NCBI GenBank assembly: GCA_017634255.1
Contig: JAGBNT010000107.1
Span: forward strand, 1 to 23,577
DNA from: Lachnospiraceae bacterium
Lineage (GTDB): Bacteria; Bacillota_A; Clostridia; Lachnospirales; Lachnospiraceae
Reading direction: 5' to 3'
Length of the DNA stretch: 23,577 bases
Shown here: piece by piece, positions 1 through 8,305 of the stretch
How positions within the stretch are numbered: the stretch's first letter is position 1
Layout: every line of letters begins with the position of its first letter
Notes under the pieces: model-generated
What the model saw: the letters and a program-made list of their open reading frames with translations, nothing else
Told to the model about the DNA's origin: nothing
Databases searched by the model: none
Program-made: the position numbers and the translations under genes

Positions 1-273
1 AACATAATAAATAAGAATTCTATTTTTATATAAAATATTTCCTTGAACTAAAAAAAGAGTTTCTACTTGTAATTTTCCGCTTAAAACTTCAGCAGGTAAA
101 ACTCCATCTTCTTTTGCAATCATTATTTGTTCCCAATCATTTGTACTTCCAGGTATAACAAAACCAAATTTAAATCTGGAACTTTCAAACAATTCTCCCA
201 TTAAATAAAAATTTTGTATTAATTCTAAATCTTCAATTTTTTCTTCTGAAGAAAAATTTACATTTCTTATTAT
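1..273 (-). CDS. C-terminal fragment of a eukaryotic PDE6D-like prenyl-binding protein (foreign to the rest of the window)
   Basis: Reading the minus strand from 273 to 1 gives 91 uninterrupted codons. They align from memory with the C-terminal two-thirds of PDE6D (GMP-PDE delta, the GDI-like solubilising factor for prenylated proteins). RNVNFSS matches the human RELNFSS block, FKFGFVIPGSTNDW matches FEFGFVIPNSTNTW, LPAEVLSGKLQVETLF matches the MPASVLTGNVIIETKF block, and the last residues ILIYYV match RLFYV. The final Val codon is exactly bases 3-1, so the stop would lie just outside the window. Upstream the frame meets TAG at 276-274, at the point where composition changes, so no start is present; an intron acceptor (TTTTAG) is another possible reading. 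GC is about 23% (64 of 273 by hand count) against about half elsewhere. All glutamines are CAA, so nothing shows reassigned stop codons. PDE6D is a eukaryotic family linked to cilia and small GTPases. An AT-rich rumen or gut ciliate or an anaerobic fungus would fit, but the donor cannot be fixed. Confidence 0.87.
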   Translation of the reverse strand, partial: MIRNVNFSSEEKIEDLELIQNFYLMGELFESSRFKFGFVIPGSTNDWEQIMIAKEDGVLPAEVLSGKLQVETLFLVQGNILYKNRILIYYV

Positions 274-281
274 CTAAAACA
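270..281. other. Chimeric junction between eukaryotic and bacterial DNA
   Basis: The eukaryotic reading frame ends at 273 on the minus strand (TAG at 276-274). The bacterial protease frame opens on the plus strand at 278, after an in-frame TAA at 275-277. Base composition changes abruptly here, from about 23% to about 50% GC. Neither gene has its own end at this point, since both lose their 5' portion. This is what a ligation, amplification or assembly chimera looks like; real gene transfer would have to break both genes at the same base. Confidence 0.8.
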
Positions 282-3127
282 GCGCATCCGATAATAAGGC
301 TGAGGTATCCGAGGAGAAGAAAGAAGAGCAGGAACTTTCGGAGGACAGAGTTTCCGGCAACGATACAAAGGAAGAGCAGGAAAGTACCGAAACAGACGAG
401 GTATCGGAGAACGAGGCGAAGAGCGTCTCGGGAAATACAGTCGGAGAGCTTTCCGATGCCCAGGTAGAGACTGCAGAGGCTCTAAAGGAAGAACTGGAAA
501 AAATAGACAAACTGGAAGAGGGCAAGGACTATGTGGCGGATCAGGCATATTTCCTGACGGATTCCAGAGCAGAGGCAAAGAGCGTTGCAGAGAGCTACGG
601 CGCAGAGCTTGTGAACTTCGATTCCGGAGTGGCTACGGTAAAGTTCGAGCACAGGGATAAAATAGATAAAGTAATCTCCGATGTTGTGGACACTGTGGAC
701 GCGGTTAAGGAAGCTACGGAGATCATAAACGACAAGGGAGACGAGAGCGCATCCGTTGAAACGGTCGCCGAGGTCGATGAGGAGCTTGCAGAGAAGGTTG
801 CCGAGGTGGAGGTTTCAGAGCTCCCCGAAGTTCCGATATATACAGATAAAATATACACCATAGATTCCGTAAACTATCTCGATGATCCTCTGTACAATAA
901 ATATACCACCAATTCTGTACTGTATGACAGTTATTATTACCACTGGTTTTATAACTACCAGTGGCTACATGAGGCTATAAATACGAAGGACGCCTGGGCA
1001 GCGGGAGCCGACGGCACTGGAGTAACGGTTGCCGTGATCGACACGGGAGTTGATTCCGGAAATAATGATCTTAATGTCACAGCTGATTATGGCAAGGAAG
1101 TTCAGGATAAAAACGGGAATGTTATTATTAATGACGGTAAAGACTATAACGGACACGGTACCCACTGTGTGGGCATAATAGCGGGACAGGATAACTCGGT
1201 CGGAGGTGTCGGAGTCGCTCCGAAAGCAACAGTTCTCTCATACAGGGTCGGAACAGCAGATGGCTCTATCTATACCAGTGCTGCAGTAGCGGCAATTAAC
1301 AAGGCAATAGAAAGCGGTGCTAAGATCATAAGCATGAGCTTTGGCACCGATGATATAAATAAAACAGATAAAACCTTAGAGGACGTCATTCAAAAAAATA
1401 AAGACAAGGTTCTCTTCGTAGCTGCCGCCGGAAATAAAGGCAATAGTGTAAAAAATTACCCGGCAGCCTATGACGGGGTTCTGGCTGTAGGAGCCTATGA
1501 TGAAGATGGGAGCCTGGCGTCTTATTCCAACTACGGAGACTGGGTGGATCTGGCTGCTCCCGGTTCTGATATCCTTTCAACCATCCCTACGAGCGCTTCG
1601 ATGCGTGCAAATGATGGGCTGTCTGATACAATTACCAGCGGCTGCTATTATGGAAAGATGAGCGGAACCTCGATGGCTACGCCGGTGGTCGCCGGAGTTG
1701 CAGCTCTCATATGGAGCCAAGATTCAACTCTTACGGCAGCTCAGGTTAAGGACAAGCTATTAGCTTCGGCTTCTGACAAGACCTATTCCTACAATGGCAG
1801 GTCAGTGAAGCGGGGTCTGGATGCGGCTAAGGCTGTAGGCGTTTCTGCGTCCTCGACGGCTGTAGCTAAGCCGACGATTTCGAGAACCGTAACGAACAGC
1901 ACCACGGGCGCGAGCACGGTTCAGATTACCGGAGGCAGCGAAACCTCTCTTTATTATGCTACAGAGCCGAAATCAGCATTTAAAAAGGTAAACGGCAATA
2001 CATATAATCTTTCGGTCACCTCCGCTGGAACCTACAGGATCACGGCTGTGGCATACAAAAACGGCGTATTCTCCAGTGAGGAGACCCTTGCGAGCTTTAC
2101 GGTGACTAATCCTCCGTCATCGTCTACGCCGTCTACGCCGACGACACCAACAACACCAACAACGCCCACCACTACTCCCACGGTAACACTTCAAAGCGGA
2201 GAGGTGGCTCTGATAAAGGGACAGACCGCGAAGGTCACTACGATACTCGGAGGCAGCTATGCAAAGTATAAGACAGACAGCAAATCCATAGCTGCGGTTT
2301 CGAGTAAGGGCGTTATTACCGGTAAGGGAAGCGGCGTTGCCACCATAACGGCGTATAAGAAAAACGGCAGGACCTATGAGGAAGCCGGAACCGTGACCGT
2401 CTATGTGGATGCACCGAAGTTTTCCAAGATGGCTGCAACCTACAAGGGCGAGCAGATTTCAGCTCTAGCCTATATTTCAGGACTTAATTATACTACACCT
2501 ACGAACTGGATCAGTTCTAAATCGTCGGTGGCAAGGATAGACAGCTCCGGCAATATAACCGTAAACGCTGCCGGCAGCACGAAGATCACGGCTGTTTTCG
2601 GAACTAAGCAGATCAGCGCCACCCTTACTGTAAAAATGCCTAAGTTGAGCACTAAGCAGGCGAACATCCTGCTGGGAGCCGGGGTTACAAGGAAGGTGAC
2701 CAATATTGCGAAGAAGGGAGCCTCGATAGACTGGTCCTATGATTCCTCGTATCTTTATGCGGTACAGTCCGGTACATATGGCGCTACCTTCTACCTTATA
2801 CAGGCGACGAACCAGTTGATACCCGTTACCGCCTATGTAGACGGAAAGGAAATAGGAACCTTCAATATACGTATGTCGAAAACTCCTGTGCTGCGTTATC
2901 CCAAGAGTATTAAGAGCGGGAAGACGGGAAGCTTTTCGGTCAGAAACATAAAGATCAATAAGGTCAGCAACATACAGCTTTACTGGTCAGGGAGCAACCT
3001 GACCCAGGTAAGCGGCAGCGGTGCCGGCGCGAAGTTTAAGGCTACCGGCAACAAGGGTGAGACAGGATATGTTACCGTCAGCCTGCCGGGCGGAAGCCTG
3101 CAATCGGCGGGCATAACTATTAAATAG
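278..3127 (+). CDS. Secreted subtilisin-like (S8) serine protease with Big_2/Ig-like repeats, 5'-truncated
   Basis: Extracellular or cell-surface peptidase of the subtilase family. Numbering from the internal GTG at 533: an I9-like propeptide region spans about 1-60. The catalytic domain has Asp170 in AVIDTGVD, His208 in NGHGTHC, oxyanion Asn301 in AAAGN and Ser380 in SGTSMATP. A Pro/Thr linker lies at about 527-551. Three Ig-like bacterial (Big_2-type) units and a C-terminal beta domain follow to residue 864. No LPXTG motif or S-layer domain is seen at the C terminus. The GTG at 533 is probably not the true start. The same frame is open for 85 more codons back to 278, encoding an acidic Ser/Glu-rich segment, and contains no signal peptide or ATG. 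The real N terminus, signal peptide and promoter were therefore lost at the junction near 278. Substrate is unknown. Confidence 0.9.
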   Translation, partial: NSASDNKAEVSEEKKEEQELSEDRVSGNDTKEEQESTETDEVSENEAKSVSGNTVGELSDAQVETAEALKEELEKIDKLEEGKDYVADQAYFLTDSRAEAKSVAESYGAELVNFDSGVATVKFEHRDKIDKVISDVVDTVDAVKEATEIINDKGDESASVETVAEVDEELAEKVAEVEVSELPEVPIYTDKIYTIDSVNYLDDPLYNKYTTNSVLYDSYYYHWFYNYQWLHEAINTKDAWAAGADGTGVTVAVIDTGVDSGNNDLNVTADYGKEVQDKNGNVIINDGKDYNGHGTHCVGIIAGQDNSVGGVGVAPKATVLSYRVGTADGSIYTSAAVAAINKAIESGAKIISMSFGTDDINKTDKTLEDVIQKNKDKVLFVAAAGNKGNSVKNYPAAYDGVLAVGAYDEDGSLASYSNYGDWVDLAAPGSDILSTIPTSASMRANDGLSDTITSGCYYGKMSGTSMATPVVAGVAALIWSQDSTLTAAQVKDKLLASASDKTYSYNGRSVKRGLDAAKAVGVSASSTAVAKPTISRTVTNSTTGASTVQITGGSETSLYYATEPKSAFKKVNGNTYNLSVTSAGTYRITAVAYKNGVFSSEETLASFTVTNPPSSSTPSTPTTPTTPTTPTTTPTVTLQSGEVALIKGQTAKVTTILGGSYAKYKTDSKSIAAVSSKGVITGKGSGVATITAYKKNGRTYEEAGTVTVYVDAPKFSKMAATYKGEQISALAYISGLNYTTPTNWISSKSSVARIDSSGNITVNAAGSTKITAVFGTKQISATLTVKMPKLSTKQANILLGAGVTRKVTNIAKKGASIDWSYDSSYLYAVQSGTYGATFYLIQATNQLIPVTAYVDGKEIGTFNIRMSKTPVLRYPKSIKSGKTGSFSVRNIKINKVSNIQLYWSGSNLTQVSGSGAGAKFKATGNKGETGYVTVSLPGGSLQSAGITIK
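2111..2185 (+). repeat. Pro/Thr-rich linker encoded by a simple ACN/CCN tract
   Basis: Tandem TCT/ACG/CCG and ACA/CCA/ACA codons encode a low-complexity Pro-Thr-Ser stretch joining the protease domain to the Ig-like repeats. Such linkers are common spacers in secreted Firmicute enzymes, and this tract may vary in length between strains. Confidence 0.7.
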
Positions 3128-3186
3128 AACAATATACGTTAATGCTCGCAGGCGGACTGCGCGGTTATATAGGAAAAAATAGAATT

Positions 3187-3296
3187 AAAGCCCCCATGCT
3201 TGAGAAATTCAGGGAGTGGTGATAAAATAAGCAAGACTATTCATTTCGAAGCATAGTCTGATATATCACCGGACTGATTTTAAGATTGGGGGCTTT
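3187..3296 (+). promoter_or_regulatory. Structured 5' leader RNA with sequestered ribosome-binding site (unidentified riboswitch-like element)
   Basis: Four nested helices can be drawn by eye. P1 is 3187-3196 with 3287-3296 (AAAGCCCCCA/TGGGGGCTTT, 10 perfect pairs). P2 is 3205-3212 with 3274-3281 (7 of 8). P3 is 3218-3224 with 3264-3270 (GGTGATA/TATCACC). P4 is 3234-3240 with 3253-3259 (AGACTAT/ATAGTCT) and has a 12-nt loop. Asymmetric internal loops separate the helices, as in ligand-binding aptamers. The G-run 3288-3292 is the only plausible ribosome-binding site for the TTG start at 3297, and it is paired inside P1, so folding should block translation. The T-run after P1 (3294-3298) is also terminator-like. 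I could not match it to THF, TPP, SAM, purine, c-di-GMP or other families I know. The stretch 3128-3186 before it shows only a small CGCAG/CTGCG hairpin and no convincing promoter. Confidence 0.6.
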
Positions 3297-4907
3297 TTGA
3301 AACTTATTTTTGTAGGTGCCGATCACGAGGTGACCGGAAGCTGCCACTATATAGAGGCATGCGGAAAGCATATATTGGTAGATTACGGTATGGAGCAGGG
3401 ACAGAAGCTGTATGAATCAGTTCCTCTCCCGGTAAGCGCTGCCGAGATAGATATAGTTTTTTTGACCCATGCACACATAGACCATTCAGGACTTCTGCCC
3501 CTTCTTTTTGCAAGGGGCTTCAGGGGAAGGATATATGCCACGGAGGGCACCTGCGGTCTTGCAGGGATAATGCTCAGGGATTCTGCGCATATCCAGACCT
3601 TTGAGGCGGAGTGGCGCAATAGAAAAGCCAAGCGCTCCGGTCTTGTCGCTCCCTATGAACCTCTGTATACCATGAGGGATGCGGATGGAGCCATTTCCCT
3701 TTTAAATCCTATCGCATATGACAGGAAGGTAAATATCGATGAAGGCATTGATGTGCGCTTTACCGATGTGGGACATCTTTTGGGTTCATCGGCTGTGGAA
3801 TTGTGGCTTACAGAGGAAAATGAGACCAGGAAGATAGTCTTTTCCGGCGATGTGGGAAATACAGACCAGCCTATCCTGAAAGACCCTGCAACCGTAGAGG
3901 AAGCGGATTATGTCCTCATTGAATCCACCTATGGCGACAGGCTGCACTCCGCAGAGCGGGTGGATTATATCGCAGAGCTTACAAAGATCATCCAGCGGAC
4001 CCTGGATCGCGGCGGAAATGTGGTAATACCCTCCTTCGCAGTTGGGCGTACACAGGAGATGCTGTATTTTATCAGGAAGATAAAGGAGGACGGTCTGGTC
4101 AAGGGTCACGACCGCTTCCCGGTATATGTGGATTCTCCCCTTGCAGTGGAGGCGACCAGCATATTTTCCAAAAACTCCCTCGCCTGTTACGACGAGGAGG
4201 CAATGGAGCTGGTAAGACGGGGAATAAATCCTATAGATTTCGACGACCTCAACCTTTCGATAACCACGGATGAGTCTAAGGAGATCAACTTCGATGACGA
4301 ACCCAAGGTGATAATTTCCGCCTCCGGTATGTGCGAAGCCGGGCGGATAAGGCATCATTTAAAGCACAACCTCTGGAAGAGCGAGAGTACTATACTTTTT
4401 GTGGGTTATCAGGCCGCCGGAACACTGGGGCGTGCCCTGCTGGAGGGTGCGAGCGACGTAAAGCTCTTCGGAGAGCCGGTAGAGGTAAGGGCGGAGATAA
4501 CCTCTCTCGCCGGAGTTTCCGGTCATGCCGATAAAAACGGGCTCTTATCCTGGATGAGAGGCTTTAGGAAAAAACCCTGGATGGTATTTGTAGTCCACGG
4601 TGAAGACAAGGTAACGGAAATTTTTGCCGACACGCTTCATGACGAGCTGGGACTCAATGCCTATGCGCCTTTTAGCGGCACTGAATATGACCTTTTATCG
4701 CAGGAGTTCGTAAGGGAAGCAAAGGGAGTACCTTATATCAAGAAGGTCAAGACCCCTGCGGAGAGGATCAGCGCTGTATTTGCACGCTTGCTTGGAGCCG
4801 GAGAGCGGCTTATGCAGGTTATCAGGAAAAACGAGCATGGCGCAAACAAGGACCTTGCAAAATTTACCTCGCAGATCAACGCTTTATGCGATAAATGGGA
4901 TAAATAG
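3297..4907 (+). CDS. Metallo-beta-lactamase fold, beta-CASP family RNase-like hydrolase
   Basis: A 536-residue cytoplasmic protein with the metal-binding HAHIDH motif at 58-63, further ligands His160 (DVGHLLGSS) and Asp185 (FSGDVG), and beta-CASP motifs downstream. These include STYGDR, IPSFAVGRTQE, SASGMCEAGRIRHHL and His410 in SGHADK. This set is typical of CPSF73/RNase J-type nucleic-acid hydrolases, whose members process or degrade RNA with two zinc ions. The substrate of this subgroup is not known to me. The start is TTG at 3297: the translated N terminus MKLIFVGADHEVTGSCH is what this family normally begins with, so no later start is likely. Its G-rich ribosome-binding site lies in the 3' strand of the leader stem. 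The stop is followed after 2 nt by folA, so the two are probably translationally coupled. Confidence 0.9.
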   Translation: MKLIFVGADHEVTGSCHYIEACGKHILVDYGMEQGQKLYESVPLPVSAAEIDIVFLTHAHIDHSGLLPLLFARGFRGRIYATEGTCGLAGIMLRDSAHIQTFEAEWRNRKAKRSGLVAPYEPLYTMRDADGAISLLNPIAYDRKVNIDEGIDVRFTDVGHLLGSSAVELWLTEENETRKIVFSGDVGNTDQPILKDPATVEEADYVLIESTYGDRLHSAERVDYIAELTKIIQRTLDRGGNVVIPSFAVGRTQEMLYFIRKIKEDGLVKGHDRFPVYVDSPLAVEATSIFSKNSLACYDEEAMELVRRGINPIDFDDLNLSITTDESKEINFDDEPKVIISASGMCEAGRIRHHLKHNLWKSESTILFVGYQAAGTLGRALLEGASDVKLFGEPVEVRAEITSLAGVSGHADKNGLLSWMRGFRKKPWMVFVVHGEDKVTEIFADTLHDELGLNAYAPFSGTEYDLLSQEFVREAKGVPYIKKVKTPAERISAVFARLLGAGERLMQVIRKNEHGANKDLAKFTSQINALCDKWDK

Positions 4908-4909
4908 AA

Positions 4910-5404
4910 ATGATATTGATAGCGGCTGTAGATAATAACTGGGCAATAGGCTTAAGAGGAGAGCTTCTGGTGAGGATCCCTGCGGATCAGAAGTATTTCA
5001 GGAGCAAGACCATAGGGCATACTGTGGTTATGGGTCGGAAGACCCTTGAGAGCTTCCCCGGAGGACAGCCGCTTATAAAGCGAAGAAATATCGTTCTCAC
5101 AACAGACGCAGGCTACTGCGTAAAAGGTGTGGAGACTTCCGGCAGTTTAAAAGAGCTGGATGAGCTTTTAGCCGGGACTAAGGAAGATGAGATCTTCTGC
5201 ATCGGAGGCGGAAGCGTCTACAGGGAGCTGCTGGACAGGTGCGATACGGCATATATCACGAAGATAGACAAGAGCTTCGAAGCGGACACATTCATACCCG
5301 ATCTGGACAAGGCTCCTGAATGGGAGCTGGTGGAAGAGAGCGAAGAGCAGACATATTTTGATCTGATCTATTATTTTAGAACCTACAGGCGGAGCACTAA
5401 GTAA
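4910..5404 (+). CDS. folA: Dihydrofolate reductase
   Basis: Reduces dihydrofolate to tetrahydrofolate with NADPH, supplying one-carbon carriers for thymidylate, purine and methionine synthesis. The 164-residue length is normal for bacterial DHFR. Visible landmarks are the N-terminal MILIAAVDNNWAIG strand and Met20-type loop, a basic GRKTLESFPG cofactor segment near residue 43, and the glycine-rich CIGGGSVYREL NADPH motif near residue 103. One oddity is IPADQKYF, where E. coli DHFR has LPADLAWF, and the proposed acidic catalytic residue is not obvious at the usual place before the helix. The gene begins 2 nt after the preceding stop with little Shine-Dalgarno, suggesting coupling. No thyA or other folate gene is nearby. 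Confidence 0.93.
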   Translation: MILIAAVDNNWAIGLRGELLVRIPADQKYFRSKTIGHTVVMGRKTLESFPGGQPLIKRRNIVLTTDAGYCVKGVETSGSLKELDELLAGTKEDEIFCIGGGSVYRELLDRCDTAYITKIDKSFEADTFIPDLDKAPEWELVEESEEQTYFDLIYYFRTYRRSTK

Positions 5405-5411
5405 GCAAGAG

Positions 5412-6491
5412 ATGGAAAGTCTTTTTTACAGGTTTTACAATTTTATAGAGAAGGATATAAAGGCACAGGGCGAGTCAAAGACGATGGCGGTGCTTATAAG
5501 GTATATATCCTGTTTCCTGATGATCTACAACGTCATTATGACGACGATCTTTGCACTCAGGGGGGCATTTCCTTTCTTTCTGCTTTTTATTGCCGGTCTT
5601 ATTCTGGCTGTGGCAACTCTCTATATCACCTATACCAGTAATGTAAGCCGTGCCCTGATAACCCTGGGGGCGACAGTGGATATTATCGCACTGGTGGGAA
5701 CCTTTGTAACCTATTGGATATATGGTTTTCAATATCTGCTGGTTTCCATGATGCTGGTGGTGTTCTTTAATATGACCTGGAATATGTTTAAGAGGGTCCT
5801 CATTGCCCTGATGCATGCGTTTATTCTCGTAGTGCTGGCTATAGTGAGCTTTCCGCTGCCGGAGGAGATTATCCCGCCGGGAGCGGCCTTTGGAGTAAAT
5901 CTCGCCATATTCATAGTTATGATAATTTCAGTGGGAATGGCATATTCGAGAAAGTTTTCAGCCAGTGAATACAAGCTGTATGAATACAACAAAAAGCTGG
6001 AGAGGATGGCAGGGAGCGACCCGCTCACAGGACTTTTGAACAGGCGCTATATGTCGGATATCCTCCATAAGCTTGAAAGCAGATACAAGCAGGAGAGAGT
6101 CCCCCTTGCAATGGCAATGGGAGATATAGATTTCTTCAAGAAGGTCAACGATACCTACGGACATGACAGCGGAGACGTGGTCTTAAAGGAAATCGCGGCG
6201 ATGCTTACAGAATTTATGGATGACAAGGGTTATGTCTCCAGATGGGGCGGAGAAGAGTTCCTTCTCGTGTTCAGGGGAATAAATGCGGACGAGGTTTTCC
6301 AGCAGCTTGAAATCTTCAGGGACACCGTGCAAAAGAAGGATATAGTGAGTGATGAAAAGGTAATAAAGGTCACCATGACCTTCGGACTAGAGGAATTTTC
6401 CACTCATGTAGGGATAGATGAGACTATAAAGCGGGCTGACGAAAAACTGTACCTGGGTAAAAACGGAGGCCGCAACAGGGTAGTGTATTAG
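5412..6491 (+). CDS. Membrane-bound diguanylate cyclase (GGDEF)
   Basis: Makes the second messenger cyclic di-GMP from two GTP. The 359-residue protein has about six hydrophobic segments between residues 25 and 185, a short linker, then a GGDEF domain. The domain opens with DPLTGLLNRRY and carries the active-site signature RWGGEEF (GGEEF at 279-283), an accepted active variant. The metal/GTP region GDIDFFKKVNDTYGHDSGD is intact. The inhibitory RxxD I-site five residues before the signature is absent: the corresponding positions read D and G, so product feedback by that route is not expected. The membrane part matches no named sensor domain that I recognise and may sense a small ligand or membrane state. 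It starts 7 nt after the folA stop, in the same operon. Confidence 0.92.
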   Translation: MESLFYRFYNFIEKDIKAQGESKTMAVLIRYISCFLMIYNVIMTTIFALRGAFPFFLLFIAGLILAVATLYITYTSNVSRALITLGATVDIIALVGTFVTYWIYGFQYLLVSMMLVVFFNMTWNMFKRVLIALMHAFILVVLAIVSFPLPEEIIPPGAAFGVNLAIFIVMIISVGMAYSRKFSASEYKLYEYNKKLERMAGSDPLTGLLNRRYMSDILHKLESRYKQERVPLAMAMGDIDFFKKVNDTYGHDSGDVVLKEIAAMLTEFMDDKGYVSRWGGEEFLLVFRGINADEVFQQLEIFRDTVQKKDIVSDEKVIKVTMTFGLEEFSTHVGIDETIKRADEKLYLGKNGGRNRVVY

Positions 6492-6517
6492 TACAGTGTA
6501 ACGGTATCTTAAACTAT

Positions 6518-8302
6518 ATGGAAAAATCTTACGACAATATATCATGGAAGGAAGTATTTAAAACTCTGGGCGGTAAGATAGGGGAATACAAAAAAGCCTC
6601 TATATTAACGCCTATTTCTATGATCCTTGAGGTAGCAATGGAGATGGTCATTCCCTATCTGATGTCGGCTATAATCGACAGGGGTGTGATGGCGGGGAAT
6701 ATGGGCGTTATATACAGGATAGGCGCCTGTATGCTTGTGGCTGCACTGGCAGGTCTTTTTGCGGGTATGGCGGGAGCGAGGCTGGCGGCGTATGCTGCCG
6801 GCGGCTTTGCAAAGAACCTGAGGGAGGCTATGTATGTAAATATGCAGACCTTCAGCTTCTCCAATATAGATAAGTATTCTACCTCCGGTCTTATAACCAG
6901 ACTGACGACGGATGTGACCAATGTACAAAATGCCTATCAGATGATACTTCGCATGTGTATGCGTTCTCCCGCAACCCTTATCTGTGCCATAGGCATGTCT
7001 GTTTTTATCTCACCCCCTCTGGCAAGCGTATATGTTATTGCCGTCATCTTCCTCGGGCTCTTTATATTTTTCCTGATGGGGAGGGTTTCAAAATATTTCA
7101 GAGAGGTATTTGAAAAATACGACGATTTAAATGAGAGCGTCGAGGAAAACGTTTCAGCTATAAGGGTGGTCAAGGCTTTTGTAAGGGAGGATTACGAACG
7201 CGAGCGTTTCTTTAAGTCAGCCAAAAGTATATATGACATGTTCGTAAGGGCGGAGACCATGCTTGTAACGAATATGCCAGTGATGCAGTTTACAGTTTAC
7301 GGCTGCATCCTTGCCATAAGCTATATCGGAGCCCATATGATAGTATCGGACAGACTCACGACAGGGCAGCTTATGAGTATGCTCGCATATTGCCTGAATA
7401 TCCTTATGAGCCTCATGATGCTGTCCATGATATTTGTAATGGTCTCCATGTCCTCAGCCAGTGCGAAGAGGATAACCGAGGTGATAAACGAGACAGCCGA
7501 TATAAGAAATCCTGAAAACCCCGTGATGGAGGTGCGTGACGGCTCCATAGTGTTTAAGGATGTGGTCTTCGGCTACGGAGAAAGCCGGGAGAAGGATGTT
7601 TTAAAGGACATCAATTTTTCCATCCGCTCAGGGGAGACCATAGGCATACTGGGAGCGACGGGCAGCGGAAAAACAAGCCTTATAAGCCTTATATCCAGGC
7701 TTTATGACGTAAATTCAGGGGCGGTCATAGTCGGAGGACACGATACCAGGCAGTACGACCTGAACACTCTGAGAAATGCGGTTTCAGTGGTGCTCCAGAA
7801 AAACCAGCTCTTCAGCGGGACCATATTTGAAAACCTGCGCTGGGGAAATGAAGACGCCACAGACGAGGAATGCATAGCGGCCGCCAAGGCAGCCTGTGCT
7901 CATGAGTTCATCGAAAAACACAAGGACGGATATAACAGATATATAGAGCAGGGCGGAAGCAACGTGTCCGGCGGACAGAGACAGAGGCTCTGCATAGCCA
8001 GGGCTCTTTTGAAAAAACCCAGGATATTGATACTCGACGATTCCACCTCAGCAGTCGATACGGCTACTGACGCCAGGATACAGCAGTCTTTCAGGGAATA
8101 TATCCCGGAGGTTACGAAGATAATCATATCCCAGAGAATATCCTCGCTTAAGGGCGCGGACAGGATACTTGTAATGGACGATGGGGCTGTAAGCGCCTTT
8201 GACACCCACGAAAAGCTCCTTGAGGAAAATGAGATATATGCTGATATATACGCATCGCAGACAGGCAACGGAGACTTCGACAACAGGGCGGAAGCGGGTT
8301 GA
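6518..8302 (+). CDS. Heterodimeric ABC exporter, subunit with degenerate nucleotide site
   Basis: A 594-residue half transporter with an N-terminal six-helix exporter membrane domain (about 20-320) and one nucleotide-binding domain. Walker A is GATGSGKT at 379-386 and the signature VSGGQ at 483-487. Walker B is followed by Asp508 instead of the catalytic Glu (LILDDSTSA), and the switch His is replaced by Gln539 (SQRISS). Such changes mark the non-catalytic subunit of asymmetric exporters such as TM287/288 and BmrCD. It supplies the canonical signature motif to the partner's active site. It starts 26 nt after the diguanylate cyclase with no obvious promoter or strong Shine-Dalgarno. Substrate is unknown; drugs, lipids or peptides are typical for the family. 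Confidence 0.93.
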   Translation: MEKSYDNISWKEVFKTLGGKIGEYKKASILTPISMILEVAMEMVIPYLMSAIIDRGVMAGNMGVIYRIGACMLVAALAGLFAGMAGARLAAYAAGGFAKNLREAMYVNMQTFSFSNIDKYSTSGLITRLTTDVTNVQNAYQMILRMCMRSPATLICAIGMSVFISPPLASVYVIAVIFLGLFIFFLMGRVSKYFREVFEKYDDLNESVEENVSAIRVVKAFVREDYERERFFKSAKSIYDMFVRAETMLVTNMPVMQFTVYGCILAISYIGAHMIVSDRLTTGQLMSMLAYCLNILMSLMMLSMIFVMVSMSSASAKRITEVINETADIRNPENPVMEVRDGSIVFKDVVFGYGESREKDVLKDINFSIRSGETIGILGATGSGKTSLISLISRLYDVNSGAVIVGGHDTRQYDLNTLRNAVSVVLQKNQLFSGTIFENLRWGNEDATDEECIAAAKAACAHEFIEKHKDGYNRYIEQGGSNVSGGQRQRLCIARALLKKPRILILDDSTSAVDTATDARIQQSFREYIPEVTKIIISQRISSLKGADRILVMDDGAVSAFDTHEKLLEENEIYADIYASQTGNGDFDNRAEAG

Positions 8303-8305
8303 GCT

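Noticed and set aside
533..535. GTG as start codon of the S8 protease
   Set aside because: The open frame and coding character continue upstream to 278, and a secreted family should have a signal peptide, which is absent here.
3147..3161. Small hairpin CGCAG/CTGCG as protease terminator
   Set aside because: Only 5 bp and no T-run follows.
3165..3185. -10-like TATATA and TAGAAT boxes before the leader RNA
   Set aside because: No acceptable -35 at 16-18 nt from either, so no promoter is called.
3187..3296. THF, TPP or other named riboswitch
   Set aside because: A CTTGAGAAAT stretch recalls the TPP core, and folA downstream suggests THF. But the conserved partner motifs of both families are missing.
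3786..4358. 190-codon open frame on the minus strand
   Set aside because: Lies wholly inside the metallo-hydrolase gene, with no family resemblance and a composition set by the opposite strand.
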